Shown here: positions 13,201 to 20,722 of the stretch, in pieces | Numbering within the stretch: position 1 is the first letter of the stretch | Layout of the letters: each line of letters begins with the position of its first letter | Origin: Ruminococcus sp. UBA3800 | Lineage (GTDB): Bacteria; Bacillota; Clostridia; Oscillospirales; Ruminococcaceae | Reading direction: 5' to 3' | Length of the DNA: 21,921 nt | Assembly: GCA_002368715.1 (NCBI GenBank) | Contig: DFEO01000140.1 | Span: 1-21,921, forward strand | The notes under the pieces: model-generated | Database searches by the model: none | What the model was told of the DNA's origin: nothing | The model's input: the letters and a program-made list of their open reading frames with translations, nothing else | Translations under genes and position numbers: made by a program

Positions 13201-13986
13201 ATGGCAAGAATGTATCCTCTGTTCTCGTCGAGCAAGGGCAACTGTACATATCTTGGCGATCAGAACAGCGGTATCCTTATAGATGCAGGTGTTTCCTGCA
13301 AGCAGATATGCCAAGCGCTGGGCGACAAAGATATCCCTCTCGGCGCTGTCAGGGCGATCTTTATAACTCATATCCATTCAGATCACATAAGCGGACTCAG
13401 AGTTTTGTCAAAAAAACTCAGAGTCCCTGTTTATGCTCAGGAGAAAAACCTTGAGATACTTGCAGACAGAGGGTTTATCGATCCGAGTGCGGAGCTTGTG
13501 CCGGCTGATAGCGGCGAAGCTGTGACAGCCGGGTTCAGGGTGTCACACTTTGAAACATCGCACGATGTGCCTGCAAGCTGCGGATACAGAGTGGAGTACC
13601 CTGACGGGAAGACAGCCGCGCTGTGTACGGATCTGGGGTTTGTATCCGGTGAGGTCAGAGCTGCTGTCACGGGGGTGGATGCTCTGCTGATAGAGTCAAA
13701 CTATGACCCCGATATGCTGGAGTACGGACCTTATCCCAGAGAGCTGAAAAACCGCATAGCTTCAAAATTCGGGCATCTTTCAAACAAGGATTGTGCGGCC
13801 GAGCTCGCTAACCTTGTCAGGAGCGGGACCTGTCGGCTGATACTCGGGCACTTGAGCCAGGAGAACAACTCGCCTCAGGTGGCCGAGAAGTGCGCTGTGG
13901 CGGCACTCGGTGAGTTCAGGAGAGGGTTTGACTATCAGCTGATAACGGCAAGGCCGAGCCGCAATGAGGAGGTGCTTGTCTTTTGA
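13201..13986 (+). CDS. walJ: WalJ/YycJ/VicX metallo-beta-lactamase fold hydrolase
   Basis: 261 aa from ATG 13201. The metal-binding motif is THIHSDHISG (His 57, His 59, Asp 61, His 62), with further ligands in SHFETSHDVPA, CTDLG and LGHLSQEN. The N-terminus YPLFSSSKGNCTYLG is characteristic of WalJ/YycJ (VicX). In Bacillus it belongs to the walRK gene cluster and it is linked to cell division and mutation avoidance, with exonuclease activity reported for family members. Here walRK is not adjacent, but the downstream rlmH is a common neighbour of walJ. AAAGGA precedes the start and the gene begins one base after the HAD stop. Confidence 0.93.
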   Translation: MARMYPLFSSSKGNCTYLGDQNSGILIDAGVSCKQICQALGDKDIPLGAVRAIFITHIHSDHISGLRVLSKKLRVPVYAQEKNLEILADRGFIDPSAELVPADSGEAVTAGFRVSHFETSHDVPASCGYRVEYPDGKTAALCTDLGFVSGEVRAAVTGVDALLIESNYDPDMLEYGPYPRELKNRIASKFGHLSNKDCAAELANLVRSGTCRLILGHLSQENNSPQVAEKCAVAALGEFRRGFDYQLITARPSRNEEVLVF

Positions 13987-14468
13987 TGAGGATAAACATT
14001 ATCTGCGTGGGAAAACTTAAAGAGAAATATCTGCGTGATGCTTCGGCTGAATATGAAAAAAGGCTTTCTGCATCGTGCAAGCTGAATATCGTCGAGCTTT
14101 CAGAGGCAAGGCTGCCGTCTGAACCCAGCGCAGGCGAGATAAGCAAAGCGCTCGAAAATGAAGCAGAGGCTATGAAGCCGTACCTTGAAAGCAGCGGCTG
14201 CTTTAACATTGCGATGTGCATAGAAGGCAGACAGATGCCGAGCGAGGAGCTTTCGGGGATGATAGAAAAGTGCAGCGTTTCGGGAAAGAGCACCATAAAC
14301 TTCATTATAGGTTCATCTTTCGGGATAGCCGACAGGATCAAGAAAAAAGCCGATCTGCGGCTATCTATGTCTCAAATGACATTTCCGCACCAGCTGGCAA
14401 GGGTGATGCTGCTCGAGCAGATATACAGAGCTTTTCAGATATCCGCAGGGTCGAGATATCATAAGTAG
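13986..14468 (+). CDS. rlmH: 23S rRNA (pseudouridine-1915 N3) methyltransferase RlmH
   Basis: 160 aa, the family size. The N-terminus INIICVGKLKEKYLRDASAEY, the SAM-binding knot with FIIGSSFG, and the C-terminal FPHQLARVMLLEQIYRAFQI followed by YHK all match RlmH (SPOUT superfamily). It methylates pseudouridine 1915 in helix 69 of 23S rRNA at the subunit interface. ATG 13986 overlaps the walJ stop as TGATG, a coupling signal. An in-frame TTG at 13983 is a weaker alternative, slightly closer to the AGGAGG at 13967-13972. The usual GEPYHK end reads GSRYHK. Confidence 0.95.
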   Translation: MRINIICVGKLKEKYLRDASAEYEKRLSASCKLNIVELSEARLPSEPSAGEISKALENEAEAMKPYLESSGCFNIAMCIEGRQMPSEELSGMIEKCSVSGKSTINFIIGSSFGIADRIKKKADLRLSMSQMTFPHQLARVMLLEQIYRAFQISAGSRYHK

Positions 14469-14496
14469 AGCTTTTTGTCATCGGCGGCGTTGGGGC

Positions 14497-14525
14497 TTGA
14501 CAATTGCCGGCAGCAGTGATATAAT
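14497..14525 (+). promoter_or_regulatory. Promoter of the T-box/ilvA/ridA transcript
   Basis: TTGACA (14497-14502), 17 bases, TATAAT (14520-14525). Full consensus; transcription should start near 14532. Confidence 0.9.
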
Positions 14526-14531
14526 GGATGT

Positions 14532-14771
14532 ATATTTTAAAAGCTTTGACGGGAAAGGTGGCCTCACACAGGTCTCCAGAGAGCAGGCGGACGATGAAAA
14601 GCCTGCGGCTATGCGTGGTCAGGATCATCCCCGAGCTGAGCTGCCGAAAGCTAGTAAGCGGTTCCGTTGCCTTCGTTACAGGTTTTGAGCGGCAGGGCTT
14701 TCCTGCAATCAGAGTGGTACCACGGAGTTTTTGTCTTCGCCTCTGCGTAAGAGGCGAAGACTTATTTTTTG
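14532..14771 (+). promoter_or_regulatory. T-box leader, isoleucine-specific
   Basis: The T-box core AGAGTGGTACCACGG lies at 14711-14725. Upstream, stem I shows AGAGAG (14578-14583) and an apical stem GCAGGC/GCCTGC (14583-14588 with 14601-14606). Lower pairing of TGGCC (about 14559-14563) with GGTCA (14617-14621) exposes GGATCAT. The specifier is therefore read as ATC (14624-14626), followed by a purine, which is an Ile codon. The TGGT bulge fits a tRNA with discriminator A. Downstream, GTCTTCGCCTC (14733-14743) and GAGGCGAAGAC (14751-14761) form a perfect 11-bp terminator with U-run 14762-14770. Uncharged tRNA-Ile should allow read-through into ilvA. Confidence 0.92.
14733..14770 (+). terminator. 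Regulated terminator of the T-box
   Basis: Perfect 11-bp stem with a 7-base loop and a TTATTTTTT tail. It competes with the antiterminator formed by the T-box sequence. Confidence 0.9.
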
Positions 14772-14787
14772 AAAAGAGGTAATAAGA

Positions 14788-15990
14788 ATGCTTACACTGG
14801 ATAAGGTCTTTGATGCGTCAAATGTGCTAAAGGAGGTCCTAAGACCCACAGCCTGCATCAGCGCTCCTACTGTGAACCCCGACTGTGATGTTTATCTGAA
14901 AACAGAGAACCTTCAGGTCACGGGCTCTTTCAAGGTCAGAGGAGCTTACTACAAAATATCTCAGCTTTCCGAGGAGGAAAAGTCTCACGGTGTTATAGCC
15001 TGCTCGGCAGGAAATCACGCTCAGGGTGTGGCTCTGGCCGCCTCAAAGAACGGGATAAAATCTATCATCTGTCTGCCTGACGGAGCTCCGATCTCCAAGG
15101 TCGAGGCCACAAAGAGCTACGGCGCTGAGGTTTGTCTTGTGCCGGGCGTTTATGATGACGCTTATGCAGAAGCGCTCAGACAGCGAGATGAGCATAACTA
15201 TACATTCATCCACCCGTTCGATGATGAGAACGTTATAGCAGGCCAGGGAACGATAGGCCTTGAGATACTCAATCAGGTGGCTGATACCGACGTTATCGTT
15301 GTTCCCGTGGGCGGCGGCGGACTTATCTCGGGTGTTGCTTTTGCGGTAAAACAGCTGAGACCTCAGGTCAAGGTATACGGTGTTCAGGCCGAGGGCGCTC
15401 CCTCGATGGTGAGATCTCTGGAAGAGGACGAGATAAAGTGTCTTGATTCTGTCCACACTATCGCTGACGGTATAAAAGTAAAGGAACCGGGCGAGCATAC
15501 CTTTGAGTTCTGCAAGCAGTATGTTGACGGGATAGTTACCGTTTCGGATGACGAGGTGTCGTCGGCTATCCTTCATCTTATCGAGAAGCAGAAGCTTATC
15601 GCTGAGGGCGCAGGCGCCGTGTCTGTCGCAGCGGTGATGTTCAACAAGGTCCCCGATATAAAGGGCAAAAAGGTCGTATGTCTTGTTTCGGGCGGAAATA
15701 TCGACGTTACTATCCTTTCGAGAGTTATAAAGAGAGGTCTGCTCAAATCCGGCAGGTCTGACACAATGGCTATCCAGCTTGAGGACAAGCCCGGTCAGCT
15801 TGTTGGCGTTTCAAAGATCATCGCAGACCTTGGCGGAAATGTGGTCGCTATCCACCATGAAAGGGCAAGCGAGGACAGCGATATCACTGACTGCATTCTT
15901 CGTATCGTTATGGAGACCAGAGATTTTGACCATATCAGAAAGATAAGATCGGCCCTTGCAGAAGCAGGCTTTAAGATCGTAAATAAATAA
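14788..15990 (+). CDS. ilvA: Threonine ammonia-lyase (threonine dehydratase) with ACT domain
   Basis: 400 aa, the medium-length IlvA/TdcB form. The PLP lysine is in TGSFKVRGAY (Lys 49), the asparagine loop is CSAGNHAQG, the phosphate-binding loop is VGGGGLISG, and the catalytic domain ends at CLVSGGN. Residues about 325-400 are a single ACT domain (MAIQLEDKPGQLVGVSKIIADL), which allows allosteric control. It deaminates threonine to 2-oxobutanoate, the first step of isoleucine synthesis. The Ile-type T-box upstream supports this biosynthetic role over a catabolic one. SD AGAGGT precedes the ATG. ridA follows after 17 bases. Confidence 0.95.
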   Translation: MLTLDKVFDASNVLKEVLRPTACISAPTVNPDCDVYLKTENLQVTGSFKVRGAYYKISQLSEEEKSHGVIACSAGNHAQGVALAASKNGIKSIICLPDGAPISKVEATKSYGAEVCLVPGVYDDAYAEALRQRDEHNYTFIHPFDDENVIAGQGTIGLEILNQVADTDVIVVPVGGGGLISGVAFAVKQLRPQVKVYGVQAEGAPSMVRSLEEDEIKCLDSVHTIADGIKVKEPGEHTFEFCKQYVDGIVTVSDDEVSSAILHLIEKQKLIAEGAGAVSVAAVMFNKVPDIKGKKVVCLVSGGNIDVTILSRVIKRGLLKSGRSDTMAIQLEDKPGQLVGVSKIIADLGGNVVAIHHERASEDSDITDCILRIVMETRDFDHIRKIRSALAEAGFKIVNK

Positions 15991-16007
15991 GCAAAGGAGT
16001 TTTTATC

Positions 16008-16382
16008 ATGGCAGAAACAATTTACACAAAGAATGCACCTGACGCTATCGGACCCTATTCTCAGGCTAAGATCGTGGGCGGGCTGGTGTTCACATCCGGA
16101 CAGATAGCTATCAACCCCGCTACCGGCGCTGTTGAGGCTGACACTATCGAGGGACAGACCGAGCAGGTATGCACAAACCTCAAAAACCTTCTCGAAGCAG
16201 CAGGCTCATCGCTTGAAAAGGCAGTTAAGACTGTGTGCTTTTTGAAGAATATGTCAGACTTTGGCGCTTTCAATGAGATCTACGGCAGGTATTTCACATC
16301 AAAGCCTGCACGTTCCTGCGTTGCGGTAAAGGAGCTGCCCAAGGATGTTCTCGTTGAGGTCGAGGTCATCGCAGAGGTATAA
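16008..16382 (+). CDS. ridA: RidA enamine/imine deaminase
   Basis: 124 aa, full length. Family features are the N-terminal APDAIGPYSQA, VFTSGQIAINPATG and CFLKNMSDFGAFNEIY, and the active-site Arg in KPARSCVAVKELP. RidA hydrolyses reactive 2-aminoacrylate and 2-aminocrotonate made by IlvA-type PLP enzymes and so protects other PLP enzymes. The direct neighbourhood with ilvA in one T-box-controlled operon fits exactly. SD AAAGGAG; a terminator follows. Confidence 0.96.
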   Translation: MAETIYTKNAPDAIGPYSQAKIVGGLVFTSGQIAINPATGAVEADTIEGQTEQVCTNLKNLLEAAGSSLEKAVKTVCFLKNMSDFGAFNEIYGRYFTSKPARSCVAVKELPKDVLVEVEVIAEV

Positions 16383-16406
16383 ACCGGTTTCAAATTTTTA
16401 TATATT

Positions 16407-16437
16407 AAGAGATCTTCAAGCGAGGATCTCTTTTTTT
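16407..16437 (+). terminator. Intrinsic terminator of the ilvA-ridA operon
   Basis: AAGAGATC (16407-16414) pairs with GATCTCTT (16425-16432); the T-run continues to 16437. Confidence 0.85.
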
Positions 16438-16506
16438 GCTTTTAAAAATATATGCAGTGCTGATGATGTCTTAAAGTAATTTTTAGTTTAATAATGTATT
16501 ATTTAC

Positions 16507-16535
16507 TTGACTTTACAGTCAAAATATGATAGGAT
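16507..16535 (+). promoter_or_regulatory. Promoter of the beta-lactamase-like gene with a dyad on the -35
   Basis: TTGACT (16507-16512), 17 bases, TAGGAT (16530-16535). The -35 box is one arm of a 6-bp inverted repeat, TTGACT-TTAC-AGTCAA (16507-16522), which could be a small operator. Otherwise the 200 bases between ridA and this gene hold only the ridA terminator. Confidence 0.55.
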
Positions 16536-16582
16536 ATAAAGTATGGTTTAATCGTTTGTTTTAACGACCTGAGGGAGGTCAT

Positions 16583-17671
16583 ATGAAAAAGGCAGTTTGT
16601 TTGTTCTGCGCCTGTATGATGCTGTTTACGGCAGCCTGCGGCAGTGCGAAAGGATCAGATAGTTCTTCAAGCTCCGGCGCTGCAAAAAAGGAAAAGACTT
16701 CAAGCTCGGCCGCCGAGTCTTCTTCCCCAAAGAAACAGTCGGTGATCGCTAAGATAAAGCAGTATAATACGACCTCTGATGCAGATACATCTTCGGATGA
16801 AAAGCCCGAGGTGAAGAAGGATCACATAGACGAGATCGTGGAAAAAGGAAATGTTGAGGAGTTCTCTGCGCTTAATTCTTATATGTTCAGCTATGAGGAT
16901 ATAAGTGAAGTATACTCAAATGAAGAGATAAACAAGTGTATGCAGGAGATCAGCGATATTATCGCAGATGCGAACTGCAATATCTCGATCTCGTATAAGA
17001 ATATGGTCACAGGTTCCCAGGTTTACTGCAATCCGTCTTTTGAGTATCAGGTTTGCAGCCCGATAAAGGCGCCCTATGTCAAGAGCCTTCTGGAAAACGG
17101 CGTTGACCTCGATGAGGAGATCGTTCGTGATGAGCGCTGGATGGACGATGACAGGACTGTGGCATCGGCTGAATCGGGAACGAAATATACTGTCAAGGAG
17201 CTTATGTACTACGCTCTGAATGAGTCTGACAACACTGCTTATTATCTGCTCTATAAGAAGTTCGGCTGGCAGTGGTTCAACGATCTTATGAACGAGATCG
17301 GCGGCGGTATGTATCTCGGATATGACTGGCTATATACCAAGTGTAACGTTATGCAGATAGCTAAGTGCTTCTGGGACATCTATGACTTTGCCGAGGAGAC
17401 GGACGAAGGTAGGATGATGGTGGATATGATGGTGGACGGTGAGTATAACTATCAGATAGGCCAGGCGCTCGACCCGAAGTATAAGGTCGCACAGAAATAC
17501 GGTTCTGAGTTTGAGTTCAGATCCTTCCACGACTGCGCTATCGTTTATGCGGACTCCCCGTTCGTTTTGTGCATTTATACCGATCTTTACCCCGAGACCG
17601 AGGAAAACTGTGTTATTTTCAGAGATCTTGCTTTAAAGTTTGACGACCTGAACAGACTTATTGTTTCGTAG
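16583..17671 (+). CDS. Lipoprotein with class A beta-lactamase-like serine hydrolase domain
   Basis: 362 aa. The signal has Cys 19 in FTAACG, followed by a Ser/Lys/Glu-rich low-complexity linker to about residue 75. The catalytic-type domain has an SxxK motif as SPIK (Ser 159, Lys 162), an SDN motif as NESDNTAYY (Ser 215) and, in place of the KTG triad, KYG (305-307). Order and spacing fit the beta-lactamase2/class A fold, acting at the outer face of the membrane. Without KTG it may not hydrolyse beta-lactams efficiently; wall peptide or ester hydrolysis is as likely. ATG follows GAGGGAGG. The downstream glycosidase-like gene starts 43 bases later without a terminator, so they probably form an operon. 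Confidence 0.8.
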   Translation: MKKAVCLFCACMMLFTAACGSAKGSDSSSSSGAAKKEKTSSSAAESSSPKKQSVIAKIKQYNTTSDADTSSDEKPEVKKDHIDEIVEKGNVEEFSALNSYMFSYEDISEVYSNEEINKCMQEISDIIADANCNISISYKNMVTGSQVYCNPSFEYQVCSPIKAPYVKSLLENGVDLDEEIVRDERWMDDDRTVASAESGTKYTVKELMYYALNESDNTAYYLLYKKFGWQWFNDLMNEIGGGMYLGYDWLYTKCNVMQIAKCFWDIYDFAEETDEGRMMVDMMVDGEYNYQIGQALDPKYKVAQKYGSEFEFRSFHDCAIVYADSPFVLCIYTDLYPETEENCVIFRDLALKFDDLNRLIVS

Positions 17672-17714
17672 ATCATGGCGCTTGGCCGAAAAATATATGC
17701 AAAGGAGTAACACT

Positions 17715-19151
17715 ATGGAAGAATTGAAAGCTTTTAAGGTACATATGGGTGCCGCTGACTGTGCCGTTGATATCGGTGACGGTTCGGAAAGAGGAGAGTA
17801 TGTAAACCAGGACTATATGCTTCACAAGCTGGGCAGACCCCACAGAGGTGTCAGCCTGATGTATTGCTATTATCCTCTGGATGAGCAGTTTCCTCAGAGG
17901 GTATCTGAGGCCTGCAAGGATATGGATGTCTCCTTTGCATGGGACTATCCATATGATGATTATTTCACTTATAAGGGCGGCCTTGAGGGTAACACCGAGG
18001 GCGAGCCGTTCAACTATATGAGAGATGTAAGAAGACACGGTCAGGACGTTGTGCTGACGCTTACCGTTGACCCTAATGTAAGTGACGAGCAGCTCATTGC
18101 TATCGCTAAGGACCTTCGTCCGTTCGGAAGACTGCTTATAAGGATAAACCATGAGTGTACAGGCAACTGGTTCTCCTTTACAAAGAGAGCTTCCTATAAG
18201 GAGCTGGGTGACTTCTTTGTAAAGTTCCACCGCATTCTCAAGGAGTATGCGCCAAATGTCAAGACTATCCTCTGTGCGGGCGGATATGACCCCAAGACAG
18301 GCAAGCTTGAAATGGAAGAGGAGTTTTTGCAGGCTTACAGAGAGTGCGACATTTGGAGCATAGACAAGTATTTTGCTCTCCACTGGGGCTGGCCCTATGA
18401 CGTGGCCGAGCGTGGCGGCACAACACATTCACGCTCTGTTATCAAGGATGTGTACGAATATACAAAGAAGACCTATAAAAGGCTGTGCGAAGTAAACGAC
18501 GGCAAGCAAAAGCCTATGGTAATGAGCGAGCTCAATGCCGACGGCGATGTGACAGGTCCTTACGATCAGGCTGAAATGGTAAAGGAATTCTGCGACCTGC
18601 TCAAGGCTGACGAGGACAAGGGCTGGTTCAACGCATTTACTATGTATCAGTTCAGAGACAGGGGCAGGCTCGGTCTTGAGATCGAAGACCCCAACTATCC
18701 TGACTGCGGTATCGAGCAGCCTCTTATGAAGACATATAAGGAGATCATCCACGACGAGTTTTACAGTCCTAAGATGACCTCCGGCGAAGAGATAAGCTTC
18801 CCTGCAAAGCTTCGCTGGGGCGGTGCTGAGGACGCCGAGGGTATCGAGATACCTCTCCACTTTGACAAGAACCCTCATTTCTGCGAGGTATACTTTGAGG
18901 ACGACTCGAACGTTATAATGGAGATAAACGGCAAGTGGTTCTACAAGTCTCCCAAGGCTAAGTGCATCGACCTTATGAGCGCTTTCTTTGAAAAGCCTCT
19001 GGATGGTGCAGCCGATCTGAAGCTTCGCATCTTTGCTCCTCCTGCAAGCGGAGAAAACGACCTGAGCATTGATGACGGCCTGATGAACACATATTCCACT
19101 ATCGAGAAGATGCCTAAGATCAGGATAAGAACAGAGCCTGTTGAGCTTTGA
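17715..19151 (+). CDS. GH26-like TIM-barrel glycosidase without signal peptide
   Basis: 478 aa from ATG 17715, after SD AAAGGAG; an in-frame start at 17661 has no SD. Residues about 1-350 look like a clan GH-A barrel. RINHECTGNWFSF resembles the GH26 acid/base motif RPLHEMNGNWFWW (Glu 147), and PMVMSELNADGD supplies a possible nucleophile at Glu 272, at the expected spacing between strands 4 and 7. CDIWSIDKYFALHWGWP may form the aglycone side. Residues about 365-478 look like a beta-sandwich accessory domain. There is no signal peptide, so it acts in the cytoplasm or is exported unusually. Substrate is unknown; a beta-mannan or related oligosaccharide is a guess from family resemblance. A strong terminator follows. 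Confidence 0.65.
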   Translation: MEELKAFKVHMGAADCAVDIGDGSERGEYVNQDYMLHKLGRPHRGVSLMYCYYPLDEQFPQRVSEACKDMDVSFAWDYPYDDYFTYKGGLEGNTEGEPFNYMRDVRRHGQDVVLTLTVDPNVSDEQLIAIAKDLRPFGRLLIRINHECTGNWFSFTKRASYKELGDFFVKFHRILKEYAPNVKTILCAGGYDPKTGKLEMEEEFLQAYRECDIWSIDKYFALHWGWPYDVAERGGTTHSRSVIKDVYEYTKKTYKRLCEVNDGKQKPMVMSELNADGDVTGPYDQAEMVKEFCDLLKADEDKGWFNAFTMYQFRDRGRLGLEIEDPNYPDCGIEQPLMKTYKEIIHDEFYSPKMTSGEEISFPAKLRWGGAEDAEGIEIPLHFDKNPHFCEVYFEDDSNVIMEINGKWFYKSPKAKCIDLMSAFFEKPLDGAADLKLRIFAPPASGENDLSIDDGLMNTYSTIEKMPKIRIRTEPVEL

Positions 19152-19161
19152 TAAAATGGAT

Positions 19162-19197
19162 AAAGCCCGTAAGCTGGGAAAAGCTTACGGGCTTTTT
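19162..19197 (+). terminator. Bidirectional terminator between convergent genes
   Basis: GCCCGTAAGCT (19165-19175) and AGCTTACGGGC (19182-19192) form a perfect 11-bp stem with a 6-base loop and TTTTT after it. On the minus strand a shorter U tract can serve exoA. Confidence 0.92.
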
Positions 19198-19206
19198 GTG
19201 TGTCTG

Positions 19207-19956
19207 CTATTTAACTATTAGTCCCACAGGACAATGATCGCTTCCGAGAACATCGGCGTAGATGATGCTGTCCTCGACTCTTTCCATAAAGCGTTCTGAA
19301 ACAATGAAATAATCTATACGCCAGCCAATATTCTTGGTCCTTGCGCTGAAACGATAGGACCACCAGGTATAGGCATCCGTCTTATCAGGATAAAGCGTTC
19401 TGAACGTATCCTTGAAGCCGCTTGCAAGAAGCTCGGTCATTTTCCCTCGTTCCTGATCGGAGAAGCCGGGATTGCCTACATTCGATCTTGGGTTTTTAAG
19501 GTCTATCTCGTTGTGCGCAACGTTAAGATCGCCGCAGTATACCACAGGCTTTTGCTTGTCAAGCTTCATAAGATAGGCTCTCATATCATCCTCGAATCCC
19601 ATACGATAGTCTATCCTTTTTAGCTCCTGCTGTGCATTCGGGGTATAGCAGCAGACAAAATAGAAGTCCTCATATTCACAGGTTATCACTCTGCCCTCAT
19701 CAGCGTGTTCGCCGTCAAGACCGTATGTAACGCTCATGGGCTCCTGCTTTGTAAAGACAGCTGTTCCCGAATAGCCTGCACGCTCTGCACTGAAAAAATA
19801 TTTATGATAGCCTTCGGGTTCAAAATCAGCCTGATCGGGTCTCATCTTTGTTTCCTGGATGCAGAAAATGTCAGCATCCTCAGCCTTGAAAAAGTCCTCG
19901 AACCCTTTTTTCAGGCAGGCTCTGAACCCGTTTACGTTCCAGCTAATGAATTTCAT
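19207..19956 (-). CDS. exoA: Exodeoxyribonuclease III (AP endonuclease)
   Basis: 249 aa from ATG 19956, which follows CGGAGG. The upstream in-frame start at 20028 runs into the neighbouring gene and is not supported. Family motifs are KFISWNVNGFRA (N-terminal Asn), QETK (metal-binding Glu), CCYTPNAQQ, GDLNVAHNEIDL (Asp and Asn), WRIDYFIVS and the terminal GSDHCPVGL. It cleaves DNA at abasic sites and removes 3' blocks in base excision repair. It starts 11 bases after the membrane protein gene, likely in one transcript. Confidence 0.96.
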   Translation of the reverse strand: MKFISWNVNGFRACLKKGFEDFFKAEDADIFCIQETKMRPDQADFEPEGYHKYFFSAERAGYSGTAVFTKQEPMSVTYGLDGEHADEGRVITCEYEDFYFVCCYTPNAQQELKRIDYRMGFEDDMRAYLMKLDKQKPVVYCGDLNVAHNEIDLKNPRSNVGNPGFSDQERGKMTELLASGFKDTFRTLYPDKTDAYTWWSYRFSARTKNIGWRIDYFIVSERFMERVEDSIIYADVLGSDHCPVGLIVK

Positions 19957-19967
19957 ATTGTCCTCCG

Positions 19968-20537
19968 TTATAACGATAAAAGTATACTTTTCTGTTCCCT
20001 GTATGCCCTGACGATCTTTTTTGCACAAAGGATAACAGCGACCGCCTGGATGATTATAATAACAATCGCTGCGATCTTTATGATATCAAGAAGCTGCTCA
20101 TATGACTGTTCAAGCTCGTAAAGCTCCTTTTTTTCAAGATCCTTATAAAGACTTTTGATCTTGATACGCATTATCGCATCCTCATAGGCGCTTGCAAAAA
20201 ATGGCAGCGACTTTTTATAGAGGTAATACAGATCAGCGCCTATGGCAGCGGCAGCTACGATGACATAGTTTCTGAAAAAAGAAAACTCCCTGCCGTATTT
20301 CAAAGTAAATTCTCTTGCCTTGAAGTATCTGGCAAAAAGCTTTGCATAGAATATCGCAAAGAACACATAAAAAGATGTGAAAATGACCATGACGACCAGC
20401 ATCAGCGGCAGCTGCTTGTTCTCGGGGTCTATCCTTATCTCTTCAAAGGTGAACTGAAACAAAACATTCAGGATAACACCTGTCAGAAAGCCGCTTATAA
20501 GCATTGAACCTATAAACTTGAATGAAAAACGTTTCAT
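19968..20537 (-). CDS. Four-helix membrane protein of unknown function
   Basis: 189 aa. Membrane segments lie at about 8-28, 44-66, 89-108 and 150-172. Between the third and fourth is a charged helical stretch rich in Lys, Glu and Tyr (IMRIKIKSLYKDLEKKELYELEQSYEQL is its centre, about 121-148) that may be a coiled coil. The N- and C-termini are basic and probably cytoplasmic. I do not recognise a family. SD GGTGG precedes the ATG. The gene has an unusual promoter and leader built of inverted repeats (20577-20722), so expression is probably regulated. exoA follows 11 bases downstream. Confidence 0.75.
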   Translation of the reverse strand: MKRFSFKFIGSMLISGFLTGVILNVLFQFTFEEIRIDPENKQLPLMLVVMVIFTSFYVFFAIFYAKLFARYFKAREFTLKYGREFSFFRNYVIVAAAAIGADLYYLYKKSLPFFASAYEDAIMRIKIKSLYKDLEKKELYELEQSYEQLLDIIKIAAIVIIIIQAVAVILCAKKIVRAYREQKSILLSL

Positions 20538-20576
20538 AACGGCACCACCCGGATATCACAAGATAACTCTGATGAG

Positions 20577-20612
20577 AATTATATCACATAAGCGCAGCGT
20601 TGTGATATAATT
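20577..20612 (-). repeat. 12-bp perfect inverted repeat in the membrane-protein leader
   Basis: AATTATATCACA (20577-20588) and TGTGATATAATT (20601-20612) with a 12-base loop. The TGTGATATAAT core equals the extended -10 of the promoter at 20694-20704, so this sequence occurs three times in two orientations. Confidence 0.7.
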
Positions 20613-20659
20613 GCCCGATACGCAGGGAGTGTCACAAAGTGACACGTATCTGCGAGGGC
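20613..20659 (-). other. Long leader hairpin
   Basis: Nested arms: GTGTCAC-AAA-GTGACAC (20629-20645), GATAC (20617-20621) with GTATC (20646-20650), and GCCC (20613-20616) with GGGC (20656-20659). Together 16 pairs with two bulged strands (7 and 5 bases). There is no U-run. Confidence 0.6.
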
Positions 20660-20671
20660 ATTCAGATAATA

Positions 20672-20700
20672 ATATAATATCAGCTATGCTGATATTATAT
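20672..20700 (-). repeat. 13-bp perfect inverted repeat over the -10 and start site
   Basis: ATATAATATCAGC (20672-20684) and GCTGATATTATAT (20688-20700) with a 3-base centre. One arm contains the -10 box at 20694-20699, so the dyad covers the -10 and the initial transcribed region, a common place for a repressor operator. Confidence 0.7.
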
Positions 20701-20722
20701 CACAAACACTGCAATAAGTCAA
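20694..20722 (-). promoter_or_regulatory. Promoter of the membrane protein/exoA operon
   Basis: Minus strand TTGACT (20722-20717), 17 bases, TATAAT (20699-20694) with TG-n extended -10. The predicted start near 20687 gives a leader of about 150 bases. Confidence 0.8.

Noticed and set aside
14497..14688. Short open frames within the T-box leader
   Set aside because: The region folds as a T-box with specifier, T-box core and terminator; the frames are incidental.
17673..18878. Two minus-strand open frames (about 250 and 149 codons) opposite the GH26-like gene
   Set aside because: Antisense shadows without SD; the plus-strand gene has glycosidase-like motifs and a proper SD.
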